From Solanum dulcamara (Eukaryota > Streptophyta > Magnoliopsida > Solanales > Solanaceae), in NCBI RefSeq assembly GCF_947179165.1, contig NC_077243.1, positions 49,864,501-49,928,500 of the forward strand: a stretch of 64,000 nucleotides of DNA. Reading direction: 5' to 3'. The notes under the pieces are model-generated. The model was not told the DNA's origin, did no database searches, and was given only the letters and a program-made list of their open reading frames with translations. Below, in pieces: positions 25,091 to 36,900 of this stretch. Made by a program: the position numbers and the translations under genes. The stretch's first letter is position 1. The number at the start of each line of letters is the position of its first letter.

Positions 25091-25838
25091 CGAATTTTAA
25101 AATAAACTTATGTCATTTTAAAAGTAAGATTTTGGGTTATTTGAAAAATCTTGTTTAGAATTGAATAGCCAAGTAATGAAACAATTTAAATGTTAAAGTG
25201 TCAAAATATAATTCTAACTTAACAATTTATTTAAGTTGAAGTTTTTGAGTTAAATAATTCGCACCACCGCTTGAACATAGATTTTAGCTACTCACTATGA
25301 AAGGATATGGATAATTTTCAAGTTAGTCTCGAAGGTTAAGTTGCCTAATTTAAAAAATCATATGAACTAATTTGATAAATTTCATAAATCTCACGGAAAT
25401 CCATCCAAGTAAAATAAAGTATTGCAATGTTAGTATTCACAATCAATAAATAAACAATTAATGAGAGAAGGAAAGGAATAAAAATATTTCTCCTAGTCAA
25501 AGATCCTGAAGGCCCAAAATCTTACTTTTAAATTAGCTAATATAATTAATCCATTGGTCAACAGCGTATTAGAAGATCCTTTAAGGTGCGTAAAATTTTT
25601 TTTAGAGGATCACTTGAACCTTTACCTGACTCTAGGTTATTTAAAGGTTTTTTTTGAAAGCCCCTTTTGAAATGATTTTCTTAATTTTTCTAAAAATATA
25701 GTGGCGACTGGCGACTCTATTATTATTTTATTAAAAATAACTTTTTGCCGAGTTATGAAAAGTTTTTGAATTTAGTTTCAAAAACATATCGTAACACCGA
25801 CACAATTCCATTTTTTCTAACCATGTTAATAGTAATTC
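25091..25838. other. AT-rich stretch with possible Ogre/Tat-type PBS remnant
   Basis: No coding frame recognised. At 25,702-25,718 the sequence GTGGCGACTGGCGACTCTA resembles the TGGCGACTCT tRNA-Arg-type primer site typical of Tat/Ogre elements, next to A/T-rich sequence that could be an LTR end. No internal genes follow, so this is only a hint. Confidence 0.25.
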
Positions 25839-26126
25839 ATTTATTTTCTAGCTAAACTTTATTCCCCTCGTACCAAAATTGGGACGAAGAAGAATGTTAC
25901 AGTTGAATTATGGGCTGAGGGAGAGGAAGGAGGTACCGTGTGGGGGGTTGCTACTGTTGGGATCGGAAGAGGGAAGAATTTGATTTATTTTCTAGCTAAA
26001 CTTTATTCCCCTCGTACCAAAATTGGGACGAAGAAGAATGTTACAGTTGAATTATGGGCTGAGGGAGAGGAAGGAGGTACCGTGTGGGGGGTTGCTACTG
26101 TTGGGATCGGAAGAGGGAAGAATTTG
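25839..26126 (+). repeat. Perfect 144-bp tandem duplication
   Basis: Units 25,839-25,982 and 25,983-26,126 appear identical base for base (starting ATTTATTTTCTAGC and ending GGGAAGAATTTG). The unit is GC-richer than its surroundings and 144 is divisible by three, so one plus-strand frame stays open across both units (LYSPRTKIGTKKNV, VELWAEGEEGG, TVWGVATVGIGRGKN). No protein family was recognised. Confidence 0.92.
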
Positions 26127-26464
26127 GGTGTATGAGTGGGTTTTTTTGAAAATAATCTTTTTTATGACTGAAATATTGTTTTAATTCATTAAATAGGTTA
26201 AAATAGTTTTTTCTATATAATTTAATTTTTTAAAATAATTGTTTGGACTCAAATACTACATATCATCATAAAATTCATAACTTTGTCATGTCACCTCAAA
26301 TGTATTACACATATTTCATATTTTTGATTGAATGTCAAAAATATGTTAAATATGTTCAATTTTAAGCAATAGAAGTGTTCAATAGGTATAAAGTTGGATT
26401 GAAGTATTCAAATGAATTATCAGAACAACTTTAAAGGGTCACAAATGAATTAGACCTTTTAATA
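26127..26464. other. AT-rich spacer, nothing recognised
   Basis: Low-complexity T- and A-rich DNA with no motif or repeat edge seen. Confidence 0.5.
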
Positions 26465-26744
26465 TACTCCCTCTGTTTCTATTTACTTATCAAATATTTC
26501 CTACTTTGATTTCCCATTTTACTTGTCAATTTTGACAAATCAAAAAAGGATAAAATTTTTTCTTGTTATTATACCCTCAATTTATTAACATTGAGTTAAT
26601 GTCTTTAAAAAATGTAGTTAATAAATATATTTAAAACTCTATCAATTAATAAAGGTAAAACGATAAACTCACTATACCAATCAATGTTTTCTTAATAGGT
26701 GTGTCAAGTCAAAATTTGATAAGTAAAAAAAAACTGAGAGAGTA
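26465..26744 (+). mobile_element. Stowaway-like MITE
   Basis: A TA target duplication (26,465-26,466 and 26,743-26,744) flanks ends CTCCCTCTGTTTCTATTTAC and, on the opposite strand, CTCTCTCAGTTTTTTTTTAC, each followed by TTATCAAAT. About 276 bp long, AT-rich and non-coding, typical of Tc1/Mariner-derived MITEs. Confidence 0.8.
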
Positions 26745-27927
26745 CAAAGTAAGATATATATTTTTGTAAATTTTACTTAAATCCTATAATGATTCTTTCC
26801 AATGACACTTCATCCCTACTCTTTTAAGAATTTCCCGAAATTTCTTCTTTTTGATCACTTTCGAATACATCACGTACTTCCTGATACATCACTTGTATCC
26901 AACATCCTATCCGACCGATACATCGCGTAAAATGATGTATCCAACTTTTCAATACATCACATAAGGTAATATATCCGACCGATACAAAGAATATGAGAGT
27001 AGAAATTTTTGTAATATTAGAGAATATGGTCAAATAAGTTGTTTATTTAGATATTTTTTCCTATTTTTTACTCTTTAATCAATTAATGTAGAGTAACTAG
27101 ATATACCTTTTTAATTGATAATATAAATCATATATATAATATCATAATAAATCCATCATTAATTTCATTTCGATAACACAAAAAATATATAATAAAATAG
27201 AAAATATTTATATTTCTAAATCTTATATGAATAGGATAAATATTTGATAGTAAAAAAAAATATTATCAAGAAAATAATGTGTTTAAAAATAAATAAATAA
27301 AATACATTTATTTGGAAAAAAAGGACTTAAAATAAAATAGAAATATTTTTAGATCAAACTGAAGGCCTTTTTGTTCAATTTAGTAAAGTTCAAAAGCATT
27401 TTTAACCCTTTTCCATTTATTTGAATTTTAAAAGAGTTCAAATATAAGATGAGCACCGTGACACGCATATGCTGTTATTTACTAATGCTACACAGTACTC
27501 GACTTGTGACTCATCCCTTGGAACTTCGGAAGAATTTACAAGCTCCAGCAAAACTAAGATGAAATGGTTAAATATTCCACCAAGATTAACTGTTTTTACA
27601 ACAGTAATCGACCAACAAGCAACATATGTGACGTGACTTACATTAACGAGAATACTGCTGCAACTTAGACAGATGAATTCTCCTTTCTCTCCCTTTTCTT
27701 TTTTTCCCTCTTAACCAGTTGGCAATTGGGAATGGGAGAAAATTCATCCTTTATAGCTACTGTTATATCAGCTGTTTGGACACTATCCATCACTTCAAAC
27801 ACTGCCCTTCTCTACCAATAATAAAAGTCAGGCCACCAAAATATGTCACATCAACATGTGGGAGCTTTACACATCAGTCAATGGAATCTATCGCCTTTTT
27901 AGCAGAATAGAATCCTTAAAAGTTGGC
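26745..27927. other. 3' flank of the CBSCBSPB gene
   Basis: Contains a run of (G)ATACATCA(C) words on both strands at 26,865-26,990, then very AT-rich DNA to 27,420. The GC content rises from about 27,440 and the segment next to the stop codon probably includes the 3' UTR. No clear AATAAA signal on the minus strand was picked out. Confidence 0.4.
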
Positions 27928-30900
27928 TTACCATGTATTGGTGCGCTTCAAGTAGGCCAATACACCAACACTTGTAAGCACAACAGCGCCTGCAAAAATC
28001 CCCATGGGCAGTGAACCCCATCCATCTTTCTCTACAGAGGTAGTACTCAATTGTTGCACTGATTTTTCTTGGTTTACATCAGAGTAATCTAGATGCAATC
28101 GTAAGACCTGCAAAAGAAATGTAGCAGACATGAAAGTTGACGACTAAACTGTCCATAGAGTCTGTATAGATCCACTGACAAAAACAGATGTGTTGGAATT
28201 CTGGTCATAATCACTGAGTTTTGATGCTTCAAGGAAACTTTTTTTTTTTCCCGGACAAATCAAAATATACTTGTTAATTACATTCAAGTTGTTAAAATTA
28301 TTGATATGATATTTCATTTCTGTCCCTTATACAGCTAATTACCAAACTCCCTCCTGCATTATGATCACAAATCCATTCTTTAACAAGGGGATGCAATTGC
28401 TCATGACACATGATCTCCCTCAAATTTGACAACCGTAACTTAAAATGTATTGAAGTCGATGCAATACGAAAAGCATAAACAAGGAGCATCAGCATACCTT
28501 TAGTCCTAGTGATCTGGCATGGCTAACTGCACCAACAAGATCACTATCAGTTGTCAGCAGAACTTTATCACCTTCATCATCTTCATACTACAATAAGAAC
28601 AGAAAAAGCTTCATATCACCTTCATCTCCTCATATACTACATGAAAAACAGAAAACATAATTCATCAAGGCAGCACAAGATTCTTCTTCACACCTACCAA
28701 AAGTTGAGGACGATTTTGTTCATCTACTACAGCTAATCTTTGCATAACTGCAGTGACAAGCTCCAGTAAACTCTCTGAGCCTGAGAAAGAAGAAGCGGAG
28801 GGTCAGATGCATGCTCTAAGAATTAAGTTAAACTAGTGCATGAATAGAACCTCGTAAGATTTTAGGGGGAATTCCTATGCAGTAAAATCTTTCGTGTTGC
28901 TTCTTATAACTAAATTTACTTTACTGGATAGTAAAGTTTTAGAGAACAATCCACCTCGTTAAGCCACCTTGAATCCTGCATTGTAGTTGTAAAAGCACAA
29001 CCATGAACATGATAAGATTACTGGATGGCAAAGATTTCAGTCAATAACATAGGGCCAAACTCGTTCAGGTTTTCAAGTTGCTAATAGCTATTTAAAAGCT
29101 TGTATAACATTCACCATTACAAGCATAAGACCTTTGCGTCAATCAGACATTTTGACCCTATTCAAGGAATCTGTCCTTCTCAACCAAAATTTACAGCGCT
29201 TTAATAATTGAAGTTCCAGTTTCGTCAGCTCGCACACCTCAAGGCTTAGTCAGACTCTAGTCTTTTAGTACAAAACTTCAGTAAAACAAAAACCTCAAAT
29301 TCTCCACTTTTGGACTCTTGCAATGAAGCACAAACTACATCTTCCAATGGCTAGGGAGGATATTCTCATGATAAAATGAAAACTTAACATTATCAAATAC
29401 AGTTGCTGGAAGATATCAAAACGAGTTTCATAGCAACTCAGATTTCTAAAAGTGAACATTATCTATTGCAAAACACAGTTGTTCACAACAACATACATTC
29501 ACCAAAATATCTCTAATAGTGAAACAAGGGAAAAGGGTCTGATATACCCTTCAACTTTGTCATTTAGAGCTGATATACCCCTCGTTATGAAAGTGGCTCA
29601 TATATACCCCTATTGTTACACAAATGGCTCACATATACCCTTTTCTTCTAACGGAAGTGAAAAAATTAATTTTAAATTAATTTTTTAAAGTTTTTTATTA
29701 AAAAAAATACATATAGGGGTATATTTAATCCTTCTCACACATAATTTATTTATTTTTGACTTTTTTGATTCAACAGCTAATTTGAATTTATTATTTTGAT
29801 GGTCAAATTTATTTTTCTCACTACTTTTATTGTAAAATTTATTATACATGCCCCAAATTTTTTGTATAGAAACAAAAACTAAATTACAATATAGCAACAA
29901 AAAAAATTTAATTATAAATTACAATATAGCTGCAAAAAAATAGTTTTCAATTTTTTTCTTATTTTTTTCTCTTTTTTTCATTCACACTTTTTTTATTTCT
30001 CTTATATTTACACCAAAGAATGAAAAAAAAATAAGAATTAGAAACTCAAATAATGATAATCAAAGAAGTCAAAAAATAATTCATGCGTGAAAAAGACTAT
30101 ATATGCCCCTAAACTTTGCTAAAAAAAAATCACATGTATGGGTATATATATTTTTTATTTTTTTTTGACTTACTCAAAAAAAAAATATACATGAATTTTT
30201 TAAAAAATTAAAAATCAAAAAATTAATTATTTTCACTTCCTTAAGATGAAAAGGATATGTGTGAGCTATTTTTGTAATGGTGGGAGGTATATGTGAGCAA
30301 CTTTTGTAACAGTGGAGTATATGTGAGTCATTTGTGTAACAGTATGGATATATATGAGCCACTTTCATAACGGGGTATATCAACTCTAAATGACAGTTGA
30401 GGGGTATATCAAGACTTTTTCCCATGAAACAATCACAAGTAGAAACAAACAAAATACTCCCTCTGTTTTCATTTTATGCACCTTACTTTGACTAACCACA
30501 AAATTTAAGAATGTAAGAAGACTTTTGAATTTATGGTTCTAAGCTAAAAGTGTTATAACATGCCAAAGAACACTCTCTTTGAATCTTGTGATCTTAAACA
30601 TGTTATATCATCTCTGTCATTAAGCGTTTAATGGTCAAATGGGAGGGAGTAGAAAAGTGGCATTTATTTTTAAACAGACAAAAGTAAGGTCCGACGCAAA
30701 TTTAAACAGAGGGAGTATATCTTCTTGTGAAGGAAAACCAAGTAAATTCAATGATACAGAAGATTGAATAATGTTCCTAGTGCACAATATAGTAAAGTCT
30801 GCAGCACTCACCAAAATTAAATCTGTGGACACGACCTTTAAGGTCAACAAATTTGAAAGCAAATGTATTTCCAAGACCCAACGATGGATATCCAGATTTT

Positions 30901-33900
30901 CCAGCTTCTGTCCCTTCGGACATCATGAATTGAGACATAGACATCTCACTGTATAATAAAGAAAAGAACAAAGCTTGCACTGTTAGCTTTTATATCCCCA
31001 GGTCATGAAAGCAACATCTAGGAAGCATAAGTACCTGAGCGTATCATAATCGTCTGGTGGCTCCAGGTTAAGTGCCGAATCCCAAAACTTCTGCATCATA
31101 GTATTGGCCACTTCATTGGCAGCACCCGAGCTGTTCTCCACCTTTAGAAAAACAGCAAATGTAAGACAACCTTCTCGGTATTGTACTCCTTCCTCAAAAC
31201 ACCTTGATACGCTCCTCCTTTAGATAGAAGTCCTTTGTCAATCTGGACGCTGAATTACTCATCTTTTTCTTGGCAAAATCTTTTTAAAATATTAAAACTT
31301 ACCCCAAAACTTATATTATTTTATAGAAAACCTATTGATCTGTGACCCCAACTAATTCCTATCAAACCTTTTCGGTCCTCTGATCTGGAAATGCATGCTC
31401 GCAGTGAAAAGATTGTACGTAGAATGTGGGAAGATTATATTAAAGAAAAGTTAGGTACTACCGTCGTCATTCTTTATTTTTCACTGATGGATCTTTGTAA
31501 CTAATTGTAATTTGACGAATTGCAGTAGCTAGTAATTGTGTTATCAGCAGTTTTTCTTAAAATATCGTATTATGAGTTTAGGATAATGTATTATCCAGTT
31601 CATCATAAAAATGATCTTGTGCCAAATTTATGGGGGTTTTGATAGTTTTTAGAATTTATGGGCATAAGTCATGTTTTGTGTTTGTTTTTTTAAAACAGTG
31701 AAATATGTTTCAAAAACTATGGCCAAACATAATTTAGAACTTCAATTCAAACTTCACCTAAAAATCTAGTTTCCCAAAAATATTTGGGAATCTATGGCTA
31801 AACGCTAGCTTAGAAACATTGGAAAGAATAGAGCAAGTGTGCCTTCTTCAAGAATACAATGTGTCTTCTCCCCACTTCAAAATTGAGCCCTCCATTGAGT
31901 GGATACATTCTAGGATAGAAGCCAAATGCAGAATATATAACCACGATAGGATTACAAAAGTTTAAGACTTTTAGGATCACCAACTAATGAAACGATATAA
32001 TATAGAACATCTAGATGCTCAATACTATAGAATACCGGTCTGCATGCCATATTAACCCAAAAACATTTGGACAGAGCTCTCAAGGGAATATCCACTTTTG
32101 AAGCAGTCTTTCAAGTGTGCTTGATGAGATTGCTATGTCAAATGAAATTCATTTGTAAAGTCTTAAAAATGAAATTGATTTTTCAAAAACACTAATTCAG
32201 TCTTGCAAAATCTATGTTGCTCAAATCCTTCAAAATCCTTGCACTCTTATCAACCTGGCATGATTTGTGTGTGGGGGGTGTGGGATCCACACAAGATTTA
32301 TTAGTCAACCTAATGTGCTCTTTGAATACGCTGTGGCTAAAGAAGTATAGGTTGACTAGGTATTTGGTTTGATTTTGAGTTTATGTGATATATATAATTA
32401 CAATGAAGTACCAGAACACTTTGCTACTATAGGAGATACACTTTAGAATAAAATATATTGTACTAGCTTTATAGCATGCTTGGCTGAGCTTGTAAAATCA
32501 GCTTATTGTGAGAAGTGCTCTTTCCAAAAGTGCTTTTCAGAAAAGTCTTTCGGCTAGAAGCAGTTTGTGTATAGCCCATAAATTAAAAAAGCACTTTTGA
32601 GTACAATTAGTGTTCGACTAAGCTTTTTAAAGTGCTTCTAAGTGTATTTTTCTCAAGCGTGCTTTCCAAAAAAGTACTTTCAGGGAAAAGCTACTTTTTT
32701 TAGCTTTGAAAAACAACTTCTGCTACTCCCCAGAAATACTTGTTTTCTCTTAAAAGCTTGGACAAACACCTCTGTTTTAAAAAAAAAAAACACTTTTTGA
32801 AAAAAAAAAAAAAAAAAACCTTTGGCCTCTCAAAAGTTTGGCCAAACAGGCTATTAGTTTACTAACTTTAATTAATCGTCAAAATATATACTTAAATATG
32901 TCATAAAATACATTTATTCTCTATATCTTAACCTCATACCCATACTCCTATCTATATCCCCGAATTTGTAAAATTTTGTTTAGGTGATGATGGATCCGAC
33001 TGCTACCTCACTCGTGTCAGGTGCCCACACGCATATCAGAGCACAGTGTGCAAAATCATAATGCAAAAGAAGCCATTACCATGATCAGATTCATTTCCTA
33101 TATGCCCATCTAATTCAAACTAGGATTTCATATGCCATCACTTTTCAGACCTATAGCATAAGAAATGATTAGAAGTTTACCATAGATATAGCGGCATGAG
33201 TTATCTGCAATACATCTATGCAGGCGGCAACACATCCATCTGCAAAAATATAGGTTAAACTTGTCAGACAAAATCACTTTTCGCTATTAACATCAGAGCT
33301 AGAAAAATGTAGAAAATGTCAAGAAGCAAAAGCTCACCTCTATCTAGAACAGGAAGGTGTAAAAACTTCCCATCATGCATTATATGCAGAGCTTCAAGTA
33401 TTGTTGTCTCTAATGTTGCGCATTCAGGGTTTGAGGTCATTACCTGTAAATATGACTAAGTCTCAGTAAAAATATTTTTCCTTGCATAAGAGACATGGCT
33501 AAGGAGAAGTAAAAAAGAATTTTTTGTGTATAATCCTGCATATTCTTGAATGCTATCAGTTCCAAGATGTAGACCAAAAGAAACCCTTCCTCTCCCAAGC
33601 TATTCAAGTTAAGAAGATATGAAAGAGTGTATTATCTATAAGAAGGGTGTGTTCCAAGTGTGAAGAGGATAGAAGGAATAACACAATTGGGATTTTGAAT
33701 AAATTGAACTTTCAACAAAGTCCAAAGAGTACCAAAGCGAAAAGTACCAAATAACATCATGTTATTTCCTCAACTATCAGGTCACTTATTTAACAATGGA
33801 ATAGGTCCTGAAGTGCTTTAATAATAATGCAATAGTTAGGGACTTGTCCCCTCCCCTCCCATTTTAACCTGTGAGACATAACTGCACTTCACCATGATCC

Positions 33901-36900
33901 TAATGTTTCACATCCCTGCCCCAATACAACCTTCCTCAATGCGTGAACTTGGCAAGATCAGCTCCAATTTTCTATTACTAATCATCGAATTTATTCAGAC
34001 CACAGTTATACAAATTCTCTTTTCTGCTTCTCAATGATATAAACACCAACCTTGAAGATTTCATGAATTGAAGTTTACACCAAACACATGACTGTATAGT
34101 TTCAATGAGGGTTAATTTCTTGGTCCTCAAAATTTGGTAACTTTCTGCTGAAGAAGCACGCACATAAATTACAAGGGAAGCAAACATTCAAAGAAAGGTA
34201 AAAGATAAACGAAAAAGGCTGGATTCATATGTGAGTCTTAACACAAGGGTAATAGGGTTTGAATTTGCAGGAGAGAGGTGACCCATTAAGATGCTTTGAC
34301 ATTTACCGAGCAAGAGATTGAGCAATCGAGAAATGATAAGGAGAAAAGATTTTGGGTGGCAAACTACAATGACTGACAAATTGAATTAAGAATGCTGCTG
34401 TTTCTTGTAATTCACGAATACTTTGCTTTCTGTCATATTGCTACTAATCAAAAAATAAATAGTTAAACAAGGCATCAGAAAAATTAAAAGATAGTTTCAG
34501 CTATAACGAGGAAGGCTTATTTTTAAACTCATCCTTTTAAGCTCAACTGTTACACAAGATATCATAAAAGAACATGATTTTTAAGTATGTCACAATTACA
34601 ACATGCTACCTCATGTCTACATATATCAGGCAAAACAAAAGTTAAGGAAATGGCTACACACGCACGCACACACATAATATATTTTGTGGTTATTAACGGA
34701 TACATTTGGTTATGTCTTGTTTTTAACAAAATCAGGTGATGATTACATCCCATTAAAATATTTACTACTTATCCGTCACTAATCCTTTTCACGATGTTTA
34801 AGAGTCTTTGGATATGATTTTTGGCCAAAACTTAGGTAAAATTACTCACTTTCAGGTTTTCCAAGGATGAGTATCGAAAAGAATCTAAAAAGAGCTAAAA
34901 GGAGCAAAGAGATGCAAATTGAAGAGCTTTGAACCCTAAAGAAAAGAAGCAGAAATATGAAGGGAAGGAGAAAAGTGCAGCCCGCACTTGCCGGTAGAAG
35001 TTTATTAATTCAGAGATAAAAAATTATACCAAGGATGGGAAAAAAGTGTGAAGCTGAGGAGAAGTGAAGTGCAGACCGCACTTTATCGTACAGCTTCCCA
35101 CTTGCCAGAAGAACTGAAGCTCAAATTCTCCAAATACAAGTGCTGAACTTGGTTGAAGCACAAAGTTTATGCATTTTCTTGTGCGGTTCTGCACTCGATG
35201 GCAGAAAATTTAAGGAACTAAAGCCTCAAAGTGCAATACCACACTTCATTATGGGGCCGGCACTTTCCTCCACCAAGCAGAAAGTGCAAAGATGAAGACC
35301 GGTTCGCACTTCTCACCTGTAGGGACAATTTTGATAGATTTTCACCAAATTTGTAAGATTATGAATAACTATTTTTGGGTATTTTTTAATAACCATGGTC
35401 TTCGGGCGCCAGCTTGTACTCACCTCGACTTAGACCCGTGCATACTTTGGTATATACCGAATTACCTTGCCGAAGCTAACATTTTAGTACCACGATTTCT
35501 GTATTACAATATTTGGTATGCATTTTTAAAAAGTTAGGTAATTGGCATAGAATTCAGTATTTACAAAAAAAAATACTAAAATATCAAATATTGAACTGAA
35601 ATATTTAATTATTGTTAGAATAGGAATAGGTATACACAATCCTACTTAGAATAGAAATTAGAATAGTATATAGTTTCCTACTTGGTAAAGGATTGTATTA
35701 TAGTGTCTATAAATAGGTTTTTTGTGTAATAACGTAGATACACAATTCAATAATATTTTTCTCCTATATTTCTCACATGGTATCAGAGCATTGGTGAGAA
35801 AATTCAAGGGAAGAAACAAGTCACCGTGCGTCAATTTCTAGCGACTGATTTGTGTCATCTTTTATTCTATAGGTGTTGTGCAAAAACCAACACCATCACG
35901 AGGCTCAGAAAGCTCAGGCGACCAAACCCAAGCCAGAACCATCGAAAAATATCACCCCACGCGCTCTCACGCGTCGATCGGAGGTGACAGTTTTTCAACG
36001 AGATCTGAGTCACGCGCCGGTGCGTGAGGGCTGTTCTGGTTGATTTTTTTGAGCTATGTTTTATTTGTTGGGGTCATCCAGCCATTGTGACCAGACCCTT
36101 ACAGTTTTGACTAGATTCGATCTCTGGAATTAGGGTTCCAGCGAATTCCAGGTTGTTTCTCGGAGCTCCTCCTTCAACCTTAAGGTTAGGCACCCTATCT
36201 TTATCGAACTTTGGAGCCGTAGTGTTTGAACAATTTTGACCAGAATACTTTTGACAAAACTGAGGACGACCACCATTCCCAGATTTACCATATGAGAAAT
36301 TCTCACCATTGGCTCGAGCCCTCTTAGACTCCCTTCTAGAACTCTCTTTTAGCTTCTCCTTCTCTATTTTTTCGATGTGTGTCATAAGTCTCGAATTATC
36401 CATCTCCTTGATAAGCATGGTGGTTATATATTCTTTGACCACCAAATCGGACACACCTGAAACAAACTTGCTCATACGAGCTCTTGGATCGGCGACCATA
36501 AAAAGAGCATATTTCAACAACTTAGTGAACTTGAGGGCATACTTCTTCACACCCATATTACCTTGGCGCAAATTCATGAACTCTTGTACCTTAGCTTCTC
36601 TTAACTCCAAAGGAAAAAATCGGACAAAGAAAGCACCCTTGAATTCCTCTAAATCAACGAGACAACCAAATCTGTAAAATCAAGTATTTCTTGTTGTTTT
36701 CAAGTCAAATTTCACAAAATTATCTTTTGGGTGTGATGTTTTTGATTCCAAAAATATGGGAATTGGAAGTTCAAACCCTAAAATCACTTTAGAACTATTA
36801 TTGGGAAGCTCAAACTATTTACCTTGGGCTTCTTCGGTTGAGTTGTGGTGCAAGGGTCAAGGTGTCCGAGATCACTTAACGAACAATGCTTGTGTGGTAG

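Larger units (their letters stand above)
27928..31141 (-). other. CBSCBSPB PB1 domain and C-terminal membrane segment (exons 10-14)
   Basis: Exon 10 encodes a helical linker ([20 protein letters not shown]). Exon 11 begins the PB1 fold at [17 protein letters not shown] (about residue 410). Exon 13 carries the acidic OPCA-type stretch [17 protein letters not shown] (457-473), which in PB1 domains pairs with a basic partner. Exon 14 ends the domain with VLRLHLDY. It is followed by a polar linker and a hydrophobic segment [19 protein letters not shown] (521-539), then KRTNTW, which suggests a tail-anchored protein with its body in the cytosol. Stop TAA at 27,930-27,928. Confidence 0.9.

Noticed and set aside
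25938..26135. 65-codon plus-strand frame across the 144-bp tandem repeat
   Set aside because: No family recognised and no start or splice context; the frame stays open mainly because the unit length is divisible by three. Kept as a finding, not as a gene.
34650..34680. A functional microsatellite
   Set aside because: Only a short imperfect CACACA run; not long enough to be notable.
36309..36677. 122-codon plus-strand frame
   Set aside because: It is the opposite-strand shadow of the gypsy gag fragment, whose residues match a known domain.
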